Assembly (NCBI RefSeq): GCF_001598555.1
Contig: NZ_BCZE01000025.1
Location: 48,288 to 112,287 of the forward strand
DNA from: Novosphingobium rosa NBRC 15208
Lineage (GTDB): Bacteria > Pseudomonadota > Alphaproteobacteria > Sphingomonadales > Sphingomonadaceae
DNA: 64,000 nucleotides
Reading direction: 5' to 3'
Shown: one piece after another, positions 1 to 8,326 of the stretch
Layout: each line of letters begins with the position of its first letter
Numbering within the stretch: the first letter of the stretch is position 1
Notes under the pieces: generated by a model
What the model saw: the letters and a program-made list of their open reading frames with translations, nothing else
What the model was told of the DNA's origin: nothing
Database searches by the model: none
Translations under genes and position numbers: made by a program

Positions 1-747
1 GTGCCCGACAAGGGCGTGCTGTTCATCGCCGATGGCGGCGCGGCGGAGGTGAAGATCCTGGACGTCGCCAGCTTCAGGATCGTGGGCCATATCCCGACGC
101 GCCCCGGCCCCGACGCGGCCTATTACGATGCCGCTGCCCGGCTGCTCTATGTCGGCAATGGCGGCCGCGCGGAAAAGGCGGCGGATTCCACGCTCAGCGT
201 CATTTCGGTCGATGGGCGCAACAGCGTGGCGCAGATCCCGGTGGATGCCAACAACATCGAATCCATGGCGATCGACCGCAAGACGAACCGCATGTTCATC
301 AACCTGCGCGACAAGAAGCAGATCGGCGTGCTCGACCTGAAGACGCGCCAGCTGATCGCCCATTGGGATCTGCCGGGCCTGCAGCAGAACACGCCCATGA
401 CCTATGATCCCAAAACGCGCCGCCTCTTCGTGGTCGGCCGCAAGCCGGGGCTGATCATGGTGCTCAACGCCGACACGGGCGCGGTGCTGTCCAGCCAGCC
501 CTGCGTCGACACCGCCGACGACATGACCTTCGATCCGCAGAGCAACCGCATCTATGTCACAGGCGCCGGTGGCCTGAGCATCTATGACCGGGATGGCAGC
601 GACGGGCTGAAGGAAATCCAGCGCCTCGACACCAAGGGCGGCAAGACCTCGACCTTCGTTCCGGCTCTGGCCCGGTTCTATGTGGCGCACACCAAGTCGA
701 GCGAAGCCAATGCCGCGCTCGACATCTTCACTGTCGCCAGGAAGTAA
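1..747 (+). CDS. YncE-like YVTN beta-propeller protein, 5' end cut by the window
   Basis: The 248 visible residues are successive beta-propeller blades of the YVTN/YncE type: repeated hydrophobic-acidic strands such as LYVGNGG, MFINLRDKK, LFVVGRKPG and IYVTGAGG. YncE is about 350 residues with a signal peptide. Here the frame is open to base 1 and no signal peptide is seen, so roughly a hundred N-terminal residues probably lie upstream; the GTG at base 1 need not be the start. The family is periplasmic or secreted, with no established enzyme activity. In E. coli yncE neighbours the TonB receptor gene yncD, and here a TonB receptor lies 2.3 kb away beyond a two-component system, so a shared role in uptake is possible but inferred. 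A strong hairpin terminator follows. Confidence 0.75.
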   Translation: MPDKGVLFIADGGAAEVKILDVASFRIVGHIPTRPGPDAAYYDAAARLLYVGNGGRAEKAADSTLSVISVDGRNSVAQIPVDANNIESMAIDRKTNRMFINLRDKKQIGVLDLKTRQLIAHWDLPGLQQNTPMTYDPKTRRLFVVGRKPGLIMVLNADTGAVLSSQPCVDTADDMTFDPQSNRIYVTGAGGLSIYDRDGSDGLKEIQRLDTKGGKTSTFVPALARFYVAHTKSSEANAALDIFTVARK

Positions 748-757
748 AGCGATATGG

Positions 758-788
758 CCCGGAACGCCTGGCGTTCCGGGCTTCTTTT
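758..788 (+). terminator. Rho-independent terminator after the YncE-like gene
   Basis: A perfect 10-bp stem CCCGGAACGC / GCGTTCCGGG with a 3-nt loop (758-780) is followed by CTTCTTTT. It lies 11 nt after the stop codon at 745-747 and before the convergent histidine kinase stop. Confidence 0.85.
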
Positions 789-805
789 CCCCAATCAGGC
801 CCGCA

Positions 806-2194
806 TCAGGCCTTGAAACGCACCTTGCACACCAGGCCGCCGTCCGCAGCATTGGCCAGTGTCAGATCCGCACCGATCCTCTGCGCCAGATTGCGCGCGA
901 TGGTCAGCCCCAGCCCGGTCCCCCCGGTGCTGCGCGACCGGGATTCCTCGAGACGGACCATCGGCTCGAACACGGCCTCCAGCTGACCCTCGGGAATGCC
1001 CGGACCGAAATCGCGCACCAGGATCTCCAATCCGCCAGCATCGCGATATGTCGAAAGATGGGCGCCCCCGCCGTAAAGCACCGCATTATCGACCAGATTC
1101 TGGATGCAGCGCCGCAGCATCTGCGGTTGGCAGCGCCAGTCGCATCCCGCAGCCACCGCGAAGCTGGCGACATGCCCGGCCTCCTGCTCATCCTCGACAA
1201 TGCTGTGGATCAGGGAATCGATGTCGAGCAGCACCGCATTCTCATCGCGCCCGGTGCTGCGCGCCAGCTCCAGCCCTTCCTCGACCACCGCGCGCATCGC
1301 CGTCCAATCGCTGAGCAGGCGCTTCTGCAAAGCCGCATCCTCCATCTGCTCCAGCTTGAGGCGCAGGCGGGTCATCGGCGTTTGCAGATCATGGGTGATC
1401 GCCGCGATCATATAGGTCTGTTCGACGGCATGACGGGAAAGGCGCTGCTGCATGTCGTTGAAGGCGCGGATCGCGCCACGCACATCGCCTGGCCCGCTCT
1501 CGACCAGCACCGGCACGCCCAGCCCCGGCCGCACATCGGTGGCCGCGCGGGTCAGGCGGCGGATCGGCGCCCCGGCGGTGCGCGCCACCACAAAGGCCAG
1601 CAGCGCCGCGGCCACCGCGATCACCGCGAGAAAGGCCGGGTCGGGTCCATAGGAGGCGCGCAGCAGCGATGGCGGCCCGGTCACCACGCTCCAGCGGCTG
1701 CCGTCCGAAAAGCGCGTCTCGATCCGCCAGCAATCGGTGGCCGTGACCGCCTCCTTCCATTGCCGCGCCACGACCGGATCGACAGGGCGGCTTTTCTTGT
1801 GATGCTCCTCATCCTGATCGCCGTCCTGAGCGATGTCGCAGCGGGCCAGCGGGATGCTGCCCACCGTGGCCTGAACGCCGGGAGGAAGCTGCCCCGCCAG
1901 CAAGGCGGTCAACTCGTCATCCGCCTGCGCGGGGCCGTCCTGCGCTCCGGCAAGCCGCGCGAACTTGCGGGCCTCGCGCATTTCATGGGCCCGCCGCGCG
2001 ACGGCGGTATTGTCCAGCTCGGTCAGCAGCCGACCGGTGCGCTCGATGGCCCGGATCGCCTGAAGATGGCGCACCTCGGCCATCCGCCTGGTGTCCGAAA
2101 GCGCCGCTCCCATCGTGCCCGCCACCGCAATGCCGACCAGCAGGATCAGGAAGATCCGGCTGGTCATGCTGTCAAACAGGGCGGGCCGCTTCAT
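806..2194 (-). CDS. Sensor histidine kinase, EnvZ/OmpR-system type
   Basis: A membrane histidine kinase of 462 residues. A first membrane segment lies near residues 12-32, then a periplasmic domain of about 150 residues, a second segment near 186-205, a HAMP linker, a HisKA domain with the phospho-acceptor His268 (ITHDLQTPMTRLRL), and a C-terminal HATPase with N-box NLVDNA, G1 box DFGPGI and G2 box GTGLGL. All motifs are intact. It overlaps the response regulator upstream by 4 bp, so the two are one translationally coupled operon. The signal is unknown; the periplasmic part holds an acidic stretch with two adjacent His (near 121-132) that could bind metal, which is speculation. The divergent TonB receptor is the obvious candidate target. 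Confidence 0.93.
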   Translation of the reverse strand: MKRPALFDSMTSRIFLILLVGIAVAGTMGAALSDTRRMAEVRHLQAIRAIERTGRLLTELDNTAVARRAHEMREARKFARLAGAQDGPAQADDELTALLAGQLPPGVQATVGSIPLARCDIAQDGDQDEEHHKKSRPVDPVVARQWKEAVTATDCWRIETRFSDGSRWSVVTGPPSLLRASYGPDPAFLAVIAVAAALLAFVVARTAGAPIRRLTRAATDVRPGLGVPVLVESGPGDVRGAIRAFNDMQQRLSRHAVEQTYMIAAITHDLQTPMTRLRLKLEQMEDAALQKRLLSDWTAMRAVVEEGLELARSTGRDENAVLLDIDSLIHSIVEDEQEAGHVASFAVAAGCDWRCQPQMLRRCIQNLVDNAVLYGGGAHLSTYRDAGGLEILVRDFGPGIPEGQLEAVFEPMVRLEESRSRSTGGTGLGLTIARNLAQRIGADLTLANAADGGLVCKVRFKA

Positions 2195-2904
2195 GACAGG
2201 GTGACAGCAGCGGCCAGCACATAGCCTTCATAGCGCACGGTGCGGATGAGTTCGGAACCCTGCGCACCGAAACGCGCGCGCAGGCGGCTGATCTGCAAAT
2301 CGATCGCCCGGTCATTGGCGTCCCCCTGCGGCACCGCGCCGAGGTTGAGCAATTGCTCACGCGAAAGCACGCGGTTGGCATAATCGATCAGCAGGCGCAG
2401 CAGGCGGAACTCCATGCCTGACAGCATCGTCACGCGCCCGGCGGTGTCGCTCAGCTGGCGATGCTCGAAATCCAGCGTCCATCCGGCGAAGGTGGCGCGG
2501 CTTGCCGCCAGCGGCTCCAGATTGACCGGCATGGCGCGCGAACGCCGCAGCACATTGCGGATGCGGGCCAGCAGTTCGCGCGGCTCGAAGGGTTTGGCCA
2601 GATAGTCGTCGGCGCCCATTTCCAGCCCCAGCACCCGGTCGATCGGCTCGCCCCGCGCGGTCAGCATGACGATCGGCAGCTGGCTGGTCGCGCGCAGGTC
2701 GCGGCACAGCGTCAGCCCGCTTTCCCCCGGCAGGTTGAGGTCGAGAATGATGAGATCGAAGCTGGCGCGCTCGAGTTCGCGGCGCATCGCCGGTCCATCC
2801 GCCGCCGCAGACACGGTGAAACCGGCCTTGCGCAATTCAGCGGCCAGCAGCGTGCGCAGTTCGGGATCGTCATCGACGACAAGGAGATGTGCCTGGGTAT
2901 CCAC
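2191..2904 (-). CDS. OmpR-family response regulator
   Basis: A 237-residue two-domain regulator. The receiver domain (about 1-120) has the acidic pocket DDD at 11-13, phospho-acceptor Asp55 (LIILDLNLPG), Thr in MLTARGE and Lys in DYLAKPFEPREL. The C-terminal winged helix (about 135-232) ends in the usual YEGYVL hairpin. It is the partner of the kinase whose start it overlaps. It is transcribed away from the TonB receptor gene at 3056, and the 151-bp gap between them holds a near-perfect 14-bp inverted repeat (2950-2989) that is a plausible binding site for this protein on both promoters. Confidence 0.95.
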   Translation of the reverse strand: MDTQAHLLVVDDDPELRTLLAAELRKAGFTVSAAADGPAMRRELERASFDLIILDLNLPGESGLTLCRDLRATSQLPIVMLTARGEPIDRVLGLEMGADDYLAKPFEPRELLARIRNVLRRSRAMPVNLEPLAASRATFAGWTLDFEHRQLSDTAGRVTMLSGMEFRLLRLLIDYANRVLSREQLLNLGAVPQGDANDRAIDLQISRLRARFGAQGSELIRTVRYEGYVLAAAVTLS

Positions 2905-2949
2905 GCGCCTCCTGTGCCCGTTTGCGCGGGCCTCCGGAAGAGTTTTTGA

Positions 2950-2989
2950 TGTCCCAATGTGTCAGCCGACAGCTCGACACATTAGGACA
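2950..2989. promoter_or_regulatory. Long palindromic operator between response regulator and TonB receptor
   Basis: Arm TGTCCCAATGTGTC (2950-2963) is repeated inverted as GACACATTAGGACA (2976-2989), 13 of 14 positions complementary, with a 12-nt spacer. It lies 46 bp from the regulator's start and 67 bp from the receptor's start. OmpR-family proteins usually bind direct repeats, so a different dimer arrangement or another regulator is possible. Confidence 0.6.
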
Positions 2990-3055
2990 CAAGGTTCCTC
3001 CCGCCCGACATGTTGCGACAACGCTTTCAGCCTCATCCTGCGCTAGCAGCCCGGC

Positions 3056-5242
3056 ATGACAACGCTTTTCCCCCGCTCTTCACGCCTTTTCCCGACCACG
3101 CTGGGCCTGCTGATCGGCACAGGCAGCTTCACGCTTTGCGCCCCGGCGATGGCGCAGACCATGGCCGCCGCGCCAACCGGCAGCGCGGCGCACGACATCG
3201 TGGTGAGCGCGCAGCAGCCGACTGTCGAAACCAGAATCGATCGCAAATCCTATTCCCTCGCCCGCGATCTTCAGGCGACGACCGGCTCGGCCGCCGATGT
3301 GCTGCGCAACATTCCGTCGGTCTCGGTCGATGTCGATGGCAATCTGAGCCTGCGCGGCGACAGCAATGTGCAGATCCTCGTCGATGGCCGCCCCTCGCCG
3401 CAGTTCAACAACGGCAACCGGGCTGCGGCGCTCGAGGCGCTGGGCGCGAACGGCATCGCCCGGGTCGAGGTGCTGACCAACCCGCCGGCCAACTTCAAGC
3501 CCGACGGATCGGCAGGCGTCATCAACATCATCACCAAGCGCCGCAGCGGCAGCCACAGCGCCAGCCTGCAGTCGAGCGTGGGCAGCAGCGGCCGCTTCAA
3601 CATCAGCGGCAATGGCAGCGTGCAGCTCGGCAAGCTGGGCCTGCATGGCGGATTGACCCTGCGCCGCGATCTACGCGTGCGCCGCTTCAGCGACGACCGC
3701 ACGGTGACCGATGCCGCCAGTGGCGCCATCGCATCCACCAGCCACATCGCGGGCGCCTCCAGCGACAGCCGGCTTGCCAAGATCGCCACGCTGGGCGCCG
3801 ATCTCGATCTTGGCCCCGCCGACCGGGTCAGTGCGGAGGGGACGTACAACGCCAGATCCGATCATTCGACCTTTGCCGAAACCGCGCTGGCCAGCCAGAA
3901 TGGCACGACGACCCGAACCGGGCGGGATCGGCCCGGGCGCGAGCAGGAAATCTCCAATTCGGCGATGCTGCGCTATCACCATGACACCGAGGCGAACGGC
4001 AATGGCATCACGCTGATCGCCCAGCGCGCGCAGACATGGGAGCGCCAGCGCTTCGCGATCACCAACAGCACGCTTCAGCCAGCCGCCGACCCCAGCTTCC
4101 AGAACCAGAACCTCTATCGCAATCAGGTCACGCGCGAGATCAGCGCGGACTATGTGGGCAGCCTGCCGGGCAAGGCCAAGCTGATCGCGGGCTACAATCT
4201 GCAGCGGGACGACACGCTGTTCGACAACGGCCAGACCCTGCCCGCCAGCGCGGGCGCGGCCCTGCTGCCCGACACCAATTTCACCAACATCTTCCGCTAT
4301 GGCCAGACGATCCATGCCTTCTACGGTTCCTATGAACGCCCCATCGGCGCATGGACGGTGCTGGCGGGCCTGCGCCTGGAACAGAGCATCATCGAAACCC
4401 ATCAGATCACCAGCGGGCAGAATGGCGGCTACGACTTTTTCCGCGCCTATCCCAACCTGCATGTGACCGACAAACTGTCACCGCATCAGAGCCTGAGCCT
4501 GAGTTACGGCCAGCGTGTCATCCGCCCCGATCCGGAGGATCTCAACCCCTATCTGGTGCAGCAGGATCCCTACACGCTGCGCCAGGGCAATCCCAACCTG
4601 CGCCCTCAGGAAATCCGGTCCTTCGAGGCGGGGTGGAGCTATGACAAGGGCGCCACCTCGCGCAGCGCCACGCTGTATCTGCGCAGTGCGCGCAATGCCT
4701 TCACCATCACCAGCACGCCGGTCAGCCCGACGGTGGTGCTGATCACCGAGCAAAATCTGGGCAAGAGCCTGTCGGGCGGGCTGGAATTGACGAGCGCGGG
4801 CAAGCTGCTCAAGGGGCTGGACTATACGCTGAGCGGCAACATCTTCTACAACCGGATCGATGCGGCCAATCTGGGCTTTTCCGGCACGCGCTCAACGGTG
4901 GGCTATGAGGCGAAGGGAGCGCTCAACTGGCACCTGACCCCCGGCGACACGCTGCAGGTCAATCTGGCGACCATGGGCAAGCGGCTGACCCCGCAAGGCT
5001 ATCGCAGAGGCTATGTCACCATGGATCTGGGATATCGCCACCAGTTGCGCAAGAATCTGTCGCTCACCGCAACGCTGTCTGACGTGTTCTCCAGCCGGCA
5101 TGATGGCCTGATCGTCGATACGCCAACCCTTCAGGAGGTCACCTTGCGCCGGCAGAGCGGACTGGTGGCATCCATCGGGCTGTCATGGTCATTGGCAGGC
5201 GCGAAAAAGAAAGCCGCAGAGAAATTCGACTATGAAAAATAG
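3056..5242 (+). CDS. TonB-dependent receptor, short outer-membrane beta-barrel family
   Basis: A 728-residue outer membrane receptor. The N-terminus looks like a signal peptide ending near APAMAQ (about residue 34). A plug domain follows (about 45-165) with typical strings LRGDSNVQILVDGRPSP, VEVLTNPPANF and SAGVINIITK, then a barrel with alternating amphipathic strands. The overall pattern fits the OMP_b-brl_3 group of receptors, which lack the long FecA-type N-terminal signalling domain; none is seen here. The C-terminus ends in a charged, Lys-rich tail (KKKAAEKFDYEK) rather than the usual terminal aromatic residue, which is unusual. No strong ribosome binding site precedes the ATG. Substrate unknown; the adjacent two-component system may control it. 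Confidence 0.88.
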   Translation: MTTLFPRSSRLFPTTLGLLIGTGSFTLCAPAMAQTMAAAPTGSAAHDIVVSAQQPTVETRIDRKSYSLARDLQATTGSAADVLRNIPSVSVDVDGNLSLRGDSNVQILVDGRPSPQFNNGNRAAALEALGANGIARVEVLTNPPANFKPDGSAGVINIITKRRSGSHSASLQSSVGSSGRFNISGNGSVQLGKLGLHGGLTLRRDLRVRRFSDDRTVTDAASGAIASTSHIAGASSDSRLAKIATLGADLDLGPADRVSAEGTYNARSDHSTFAETALASQNGTTTRTGRDRPGREQEISNSAMLRYHHDTEANGNGITLIAQRAQTWERQRFAITNSTLQPAADPSFQNQNLYRNQVTREISADYVGSLPGKAKLIAGYNLQRDDTLFDNGQTLPASAGAALLPDTNFTNIFRYGQTIHAFYGSYERPIGAWTVLAGLRLEQSIIETHQITSGQNGGYDFFRAYPNLHVTDKLSPHQSLSLSYGQRVIRPDPEDLNPYLVQQDPYTLRQGNPNLRPQEIRSFEAGWSYDKGATSRSATLYLRSARNAFTITSTPVSPTVVLITEQNLGKSLSGGLELTSAGKLLKGLDYTLSGNIFYNRIDAANLGFSGTRSTVGYEAKGALNWHLTPGDTLQVNLATMGKRLTPQGYRRGYVTMDLGYRHQLRKNLSLTATLSDVFSSRHDGLIVDTPTLQEVTLRRQSGLVASIGLSWSLAGAKKKAAEKFDYEK

Positions 5243-5488
5243 GCAATGACGTAGCCTGCCATGGGCATTCGCAGCCAAGAGCAGGCGCTGGCGCCGGTCT
5301 GTATTCTGGTGAAGCGCCACCTGCTGCCCTGGCCCCGGGGCTGCGTGGTGGACATGGACGCTGATGGGGTCAAGCCATTCCAGCGCGGCACGCTTGCCCA
5401 TCATATGGATCGCGCCCGGCTCCAGCGGCCCTGTCGCCATCCAGAACCGGCGGAGGGCAGGCAAGCCCACCCTCCACACGGAAACACA

Positions 5489-6055
5489 TCAGAAGTGGAC
5501 GCCCACGCCCGTCATCAGCTGATTGCGCGAGAAGTTGTCCTGATAGCTGGTGTAGCGATACTCAGCCAGAACATAGATGCGCGGCGCAATGGTCTGCTGC
5601 ACGCCCACGCCGAAGCGCACGCCGTCGCCGTTGGTGCTCACGCTGTAACCCGGCACGTTGTAGTTGATGCGGCCATTGGCATAGCCCACCTTGGCGTAAA
5701 CATGCGTCAGCGGCGACACCGAGACAGTGGCGCGGCCACCGAAGTAGAAGTCACGGCCGGCGGTCAGGCTCGAGTTGCCGCCGCGATAGCGGGCGGTCGA
5801 ACCGGTCAGCTCGGCGTCGGCGCCGATGCTCACCAGCGGAGCGATCTGATAGTCGTAACCGATGGCGCCGCCATAGGAGAGGCCGCTCTTGTGGTAGGTG
5901 CCCAGGCCATTGTCACCCTCGTCGAGCGAGACGCGGTCCCAGCCGACCAGCGCTTCGGCGCGGGGGCCGGTTTCAGCCTGCGCGGGCGCGGCAGCCAGCA
6001 GCGAGGCGCCCAGCACAGCGCCAGCCAGCGCGGCGGGGATCAGGGAATGACGCAT
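5489..6055 (-). CDS. Small outer membrane beta-barrel protein (opacity/OmpA-like barrel)
   Basis: The preferred ATG at 6053-6055 gives 188 residues with a clean signal peptide cleaved after PAQA (about 27), and GGAG lies 8 nt before it; a longer open frame to 6109 adds residues without a signal. The mature part is an eight-strand barrel of the OMP_b-brl type: repeated Gly-aromatic strands (SYGGAIGYDYQIAP, FYFGGRATVSVSP, HVYAKVGYANG, YVLAEYRYTSY) ending in the classic terminal Phe (MTGVGVHF). Such proteins are structural or adhesive outer membrane proteins. The monocistronic gene has a 24-bp palindrome upstream at 6137-6160. The 246 bp between this gene and the receptor stop hold no gene I can support. 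Confidence 0.88.
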   Translation of the reverse strand: MRHSLIPAALAGAVLGASLLAAAPAQAETGPRAEALVGWDRVSLDEGDNGLGTYHKSGLSYGGAIGYDYQIAPLVSIGADAELTGSTARYRGGNSSLTAGRDFYFGGRATVSVSPLTHVYAKVGYANGRINYNVPGYSVSTNGDGVRFGVGVQQTIAPRIYVLAEYRYTSYQDNFSRNQLMTGVGVHF

Positions 6056-6136
6056 AGGTAAATCTCCAGAAAGGGGGGAGGCGCCGGTTAGGCAGACGCC
6101 CCTCACCACGCAACAGCGCCTCTGGCATCACAACGA

Positions 6137-6160
6137 AAATGTAACATAACTGTTACATTT
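6137..6160. promoter_or_regulatory. Perfect palindrome upstream of the outer membrane barrel gene
   Basis: AAATGTAACA (6137-6146), spacer TAAC, TGTTACATTT (6151-6160): a perfect 10-bp inverted repeat. It lies 82 bp upstream of the preferred start at 6055 and 60 bp after the nitrilase stop. The AT-rich arms make an operator more likely than a terminator. Confidence 0.5.
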
Positions 6161-6219
6161 GGACCACATCACCATGCCCCAGATGATGCGGCGCACCATG
6201 CCCGTGCCCCGCGCGCCCC

Positions 6220-7164
6220 TCAAGCGGGCTCGACACTTTCTGTCGTGTTCTGGCAACGTACTGTCTGGCGCGGACTTTCATCCACCATCAATGTGAACAG
6301 ATCGGGCCGCGCATAATGGCCTGAAACGTCCAGATCGTAGCGCGCCCGCACGATATCGTCGGTGTCGATCACCGCCGAGACGATCGCCTCCTCGCCATAG
6401 ACCGGCCCGGCCAGCACATCGCCCATCGGGCCGATGATCACGCTGCCGCCCCGGATCAACGGCTGATCGGACACGGCGGCGGCATAGCTTTCGGGCAGAT
6501 CCGCGGGCGTCAGATACTGGCAGGCGCCCACCACGAACATCCGCCCCTCATAGGCGATATGGCGCAGCGAGGATTGCCAGATCTCGCGCTCATCCACGGT
6601 GGGGGCGCACCAGATCTCCACGCCCTTGGCATACATCGCCTGACGCAGCGCGGGCATGTAATTCTCCCAGCAGATCGCGCCACCCAGCACGCCCATCGGC
6701 GTCTGCACCACGCCCAGACCCGAGCCGTCGCCCTGCGCCCAGACCAGCCTTTCGGTGGCGGTGGGCATCAGCTTGCGGTGATGGTTCACAAGCTGCCCGG
6801 CGGGATCGAAGGTGAGCGAGGCGCAGTACAGCGTCGCGCCAACCCGCTCGATCACCCCGGTCACCAGGCATGCGCCCAGCGCCGCAGCCATAGCGCCGAT
6901 GCGCGCGGTCTCGGCGCCCGGCACCGCGATGGCCGAACGCCAGTAGCGCAGATAATCCTCACGCCCCTCCGCCGTGCGCGAGCCCAGCCGCGCCCCGAAA
7001 TCCAGCCCCTTGGGATAGCCGCCGACAAAGGCTTCCGGAAACACCACCAGATCCAGCCCCTGCCCCGCGGCGCGCTGGCAAAGCGACTCCATGCGATCCA
7101 GCGTGGCGGGCGTGTCGAAAAGGATCGATCCAGCCTGAATGGCGGCGATATGGAACTGGGGCAT
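6220..7164 (-). CDS. Nitrilase
   Basis: A carbon-nitrogen hydrolase of 314 residues from ATG 7162-7164, chosen because AGGAG lies just upstream and the N-terminus MPQFHIAAIQ matches the family; the open frame extends upstream without sense. The catalytic triad is complete: Glu44 (FPEAFVGGYPKG), Lys131 (HHRKLMPT) and Cys165 (GAICWENYMP). The CWEN context is typical of true nitrilases (nitrile to carboxylate plus ammonia) rather than amidases. Length fits the family. Cytoplasmic, with no signal peptide. It is divergent from a LysR gene with only 70 bp between starts, so it is probably regulated by that protein. The natural nitrile cannot be deduced. Confidence 0.92.
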   Translation of the reverse strand: MPQFHIAAIQAGSILFDTPATLDRMESLCQRAAGQGLDLVVFPEAFVGGYPKGLDFGARLGSRTAEGREDYLRYWRSAIAVPGAETARIGAMAAALGACLVTGVIERVGATLYCASLTFDPAGQLVNHHRKLMPTATERLVWAQGDGSGLGVVQTPMGVLGGAICWENYMPALRQAMYAKGVEIWCAPTVDEREIWQSSLRHIAYEGRMFVVGACQYLTPADLPESYAAAVSDQPLIRGGSVIIGPMGDVLAGPVYGEEAIVSAVIDTDDIVRARYDLDVSGHYARPDLFTLMVDESPRQTVRCQNTTESVEPA

Positions 7165-7196
7165 GGGTCTCTCCTGCAAGGGATAAGGTGGCAGCT

Positions 7197-7210
7197 TGAT
7201 CGCCAGATCA
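7197..7210. promoter_or_regulatory. Candidate LysR operator between nitrilase and lysR
   Basis: TGATC GCCA GATCA is a perfect 5-bp dyad in the 70-bp divergent intergenic region. The arrangement is typical for LysR control, but the dyad is short. Confidence 0.35.
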
Positions 7211-7234
7211 TCATCGGGCAAACCGCATTTCACG

Positions 7235-8134
7235 ATGCCCACTATTGCTCTGAACGATATTACCCGACTGGATTTATCGCTGGCGGTGGTGTTCCTCGCC
7301 ATCTTTCAGGAGGGCAGCGTCTCACGCGCGGCGCGGCGGCTGTCGCTCAGCCAATCGGCGCTGAGCGGATCGCTGGGCCGCCTGCGCGCGATCACGCAGG
7401 ACCCGCTGTTTGTCCGAAGGGGCGGCGGCATGGAGCCCACCCCCCGCGCCATCGCCATGGCCAGCGATCTGGAGCAAGGCGTCGGCCTGATCGCGCAGGC
7501 CCTGCGCCCGCAACCCGCCTTCGACCCCGCCACCAGCCGCGCCCGCTTCACCATCGGCATGTCCGACGATTTCGAGCTGGCGATGGGCCCGGCCATCATG
7601 CGCCGCGTGATGGCCGAAGCCCCCGGCGTCACCATCGCCTTCCGCCAGACCAACCGCGCCCTTGTCGAGCAGGCCTTCACCGCCGGAGAAATCGATCTGG
7701 CGGTGGTGGCCGATCCCCCGGCGCGTTCATGGCTGGCCGCGCAGGATCTGGGGCGCTCGGCCTATGCCTGCCTCTACGATCGGCAGATAGTCGAGGGCCC
7801 GCTGACGCTGGAGACCTTTCTGGCCCTGCCCCATGTGCTGGTCTCCTTCAGCACGCATCAGGGCGCGGTGGATCAGGCCCTGCGTCGTATCGGCCAGCAG
7901 CGCCGCGCGGTGACGGCGCTGACGCATTTCTCCGCCCTGCCCGGCTTTCTGCGCGGCACACGCGCGATTTCGACCATCCCCACCCATGCGGCGCGGACTC
8001 TGGCCGATGAGCATGGTTTGGCCCATGGCCCCGTGCCGGTGGAGATGGGCGATTACGGCGTCTCGCTGCTGTGGAAGCGGGAGGCGGGGCATGAGTGGAT
8101 CCGTGGGGTGATTGCCGGGGCGTTCAAGGTTTGA
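7235..8134 (+). CDS. LysR-family regulator, probable nitrilase regulator
   Basis: 299 residues from the ATG at 7235 (MPTIALNDITRLDL); an earlier in-frame start at 7196 would run into the nitrilase promoter. The winged helix-turn-helix occupies about 8-67 (FQEGSVSRAARRLSLSQSAL, then LGRLRA), followed by the periplasmic-binding-protein-like effector domain (about 95-295). It is divergent from the nitrilase gene, the standard arrangement for a local activator responding to a pathway compound. The 3' end is followed by a repeat element with paired hairpins. No partner other than the nitrilase is obvious. Confidence 0.92.
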   Translation: MPTIALNDITRLDLSLAVVFLAIFQEGSVSRAARRLSLSQSALSGSLGRLRAITQDPLFVRRGGGMEPTPRAIAMASDLEQGVGLIAQALRPQPAFDPATSRARFTIGMSDDFELAMGPAIMRRVMAEAPGVTIAFRQTNRALVEQAFTAGEIDLAVVADPPARSWLAAQDLGRSAYACLYDRQIVEGPLTLETFLALPHVLVSFSTHQGAVDQALRRIGQQRRAVTALTHFSALPGFLRGTRAISTIPTHAARTLADEHGLAHGPVPVEMGDYGVSLLWKREAGHEWIRGVIAGAFKV

Positions 8135-8143
8135 GGGAGAAGA

Positions 8144-8325
8144 TACCCCCTCGCGCTCCCAGAACGTCTTCCGGCGAAAGGACGGGGAGTCCGAAATGCC
8201 GGCCCAACCTCTCCGCCCCGCAGGGATGAATTGCCTCCGGCGGTGAGGCGTGGCGCTAAATTTCAGCCTTGCGCACCCTCTCGCCGGAAGACGTAACGGG
8301 GGTGCAGGGGGCAATGGCCCCCTGC
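8144..8325. repeat. Composite inverted-repeat element between convergent genes (REPIN-like, diverged)
   Basis: The left part CCCCCTCGCGCTCCCA (8146-8161) and ACGTCTTCCGGCGA (8164-8177) matches the left end of the element at 53486. ACGTCTTCCGGCGA returns inverted at 8281-8294 (TCGCCGGAAGACGT, exact 14 bp). A perfect 9-bp hairpin GCAGGGGGC / GCCCCCTGC (8304-8325) follows directly after the stop of the leftward glycosyltransferase gene and may end its transcript. No gene lies in this gap. Confidence 0.7.
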
Positions 8326-8326
8326 T

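Noticed and set aside
5189..5479. A 96-codon leftward frame between the first TonB receptor and the outer membrane barrel gene
   Set aside because: Overlaps the receptor's 3' end, has no ribosome binding site and no recognisable domain. It could be a gene remnant, but nothing supports this.
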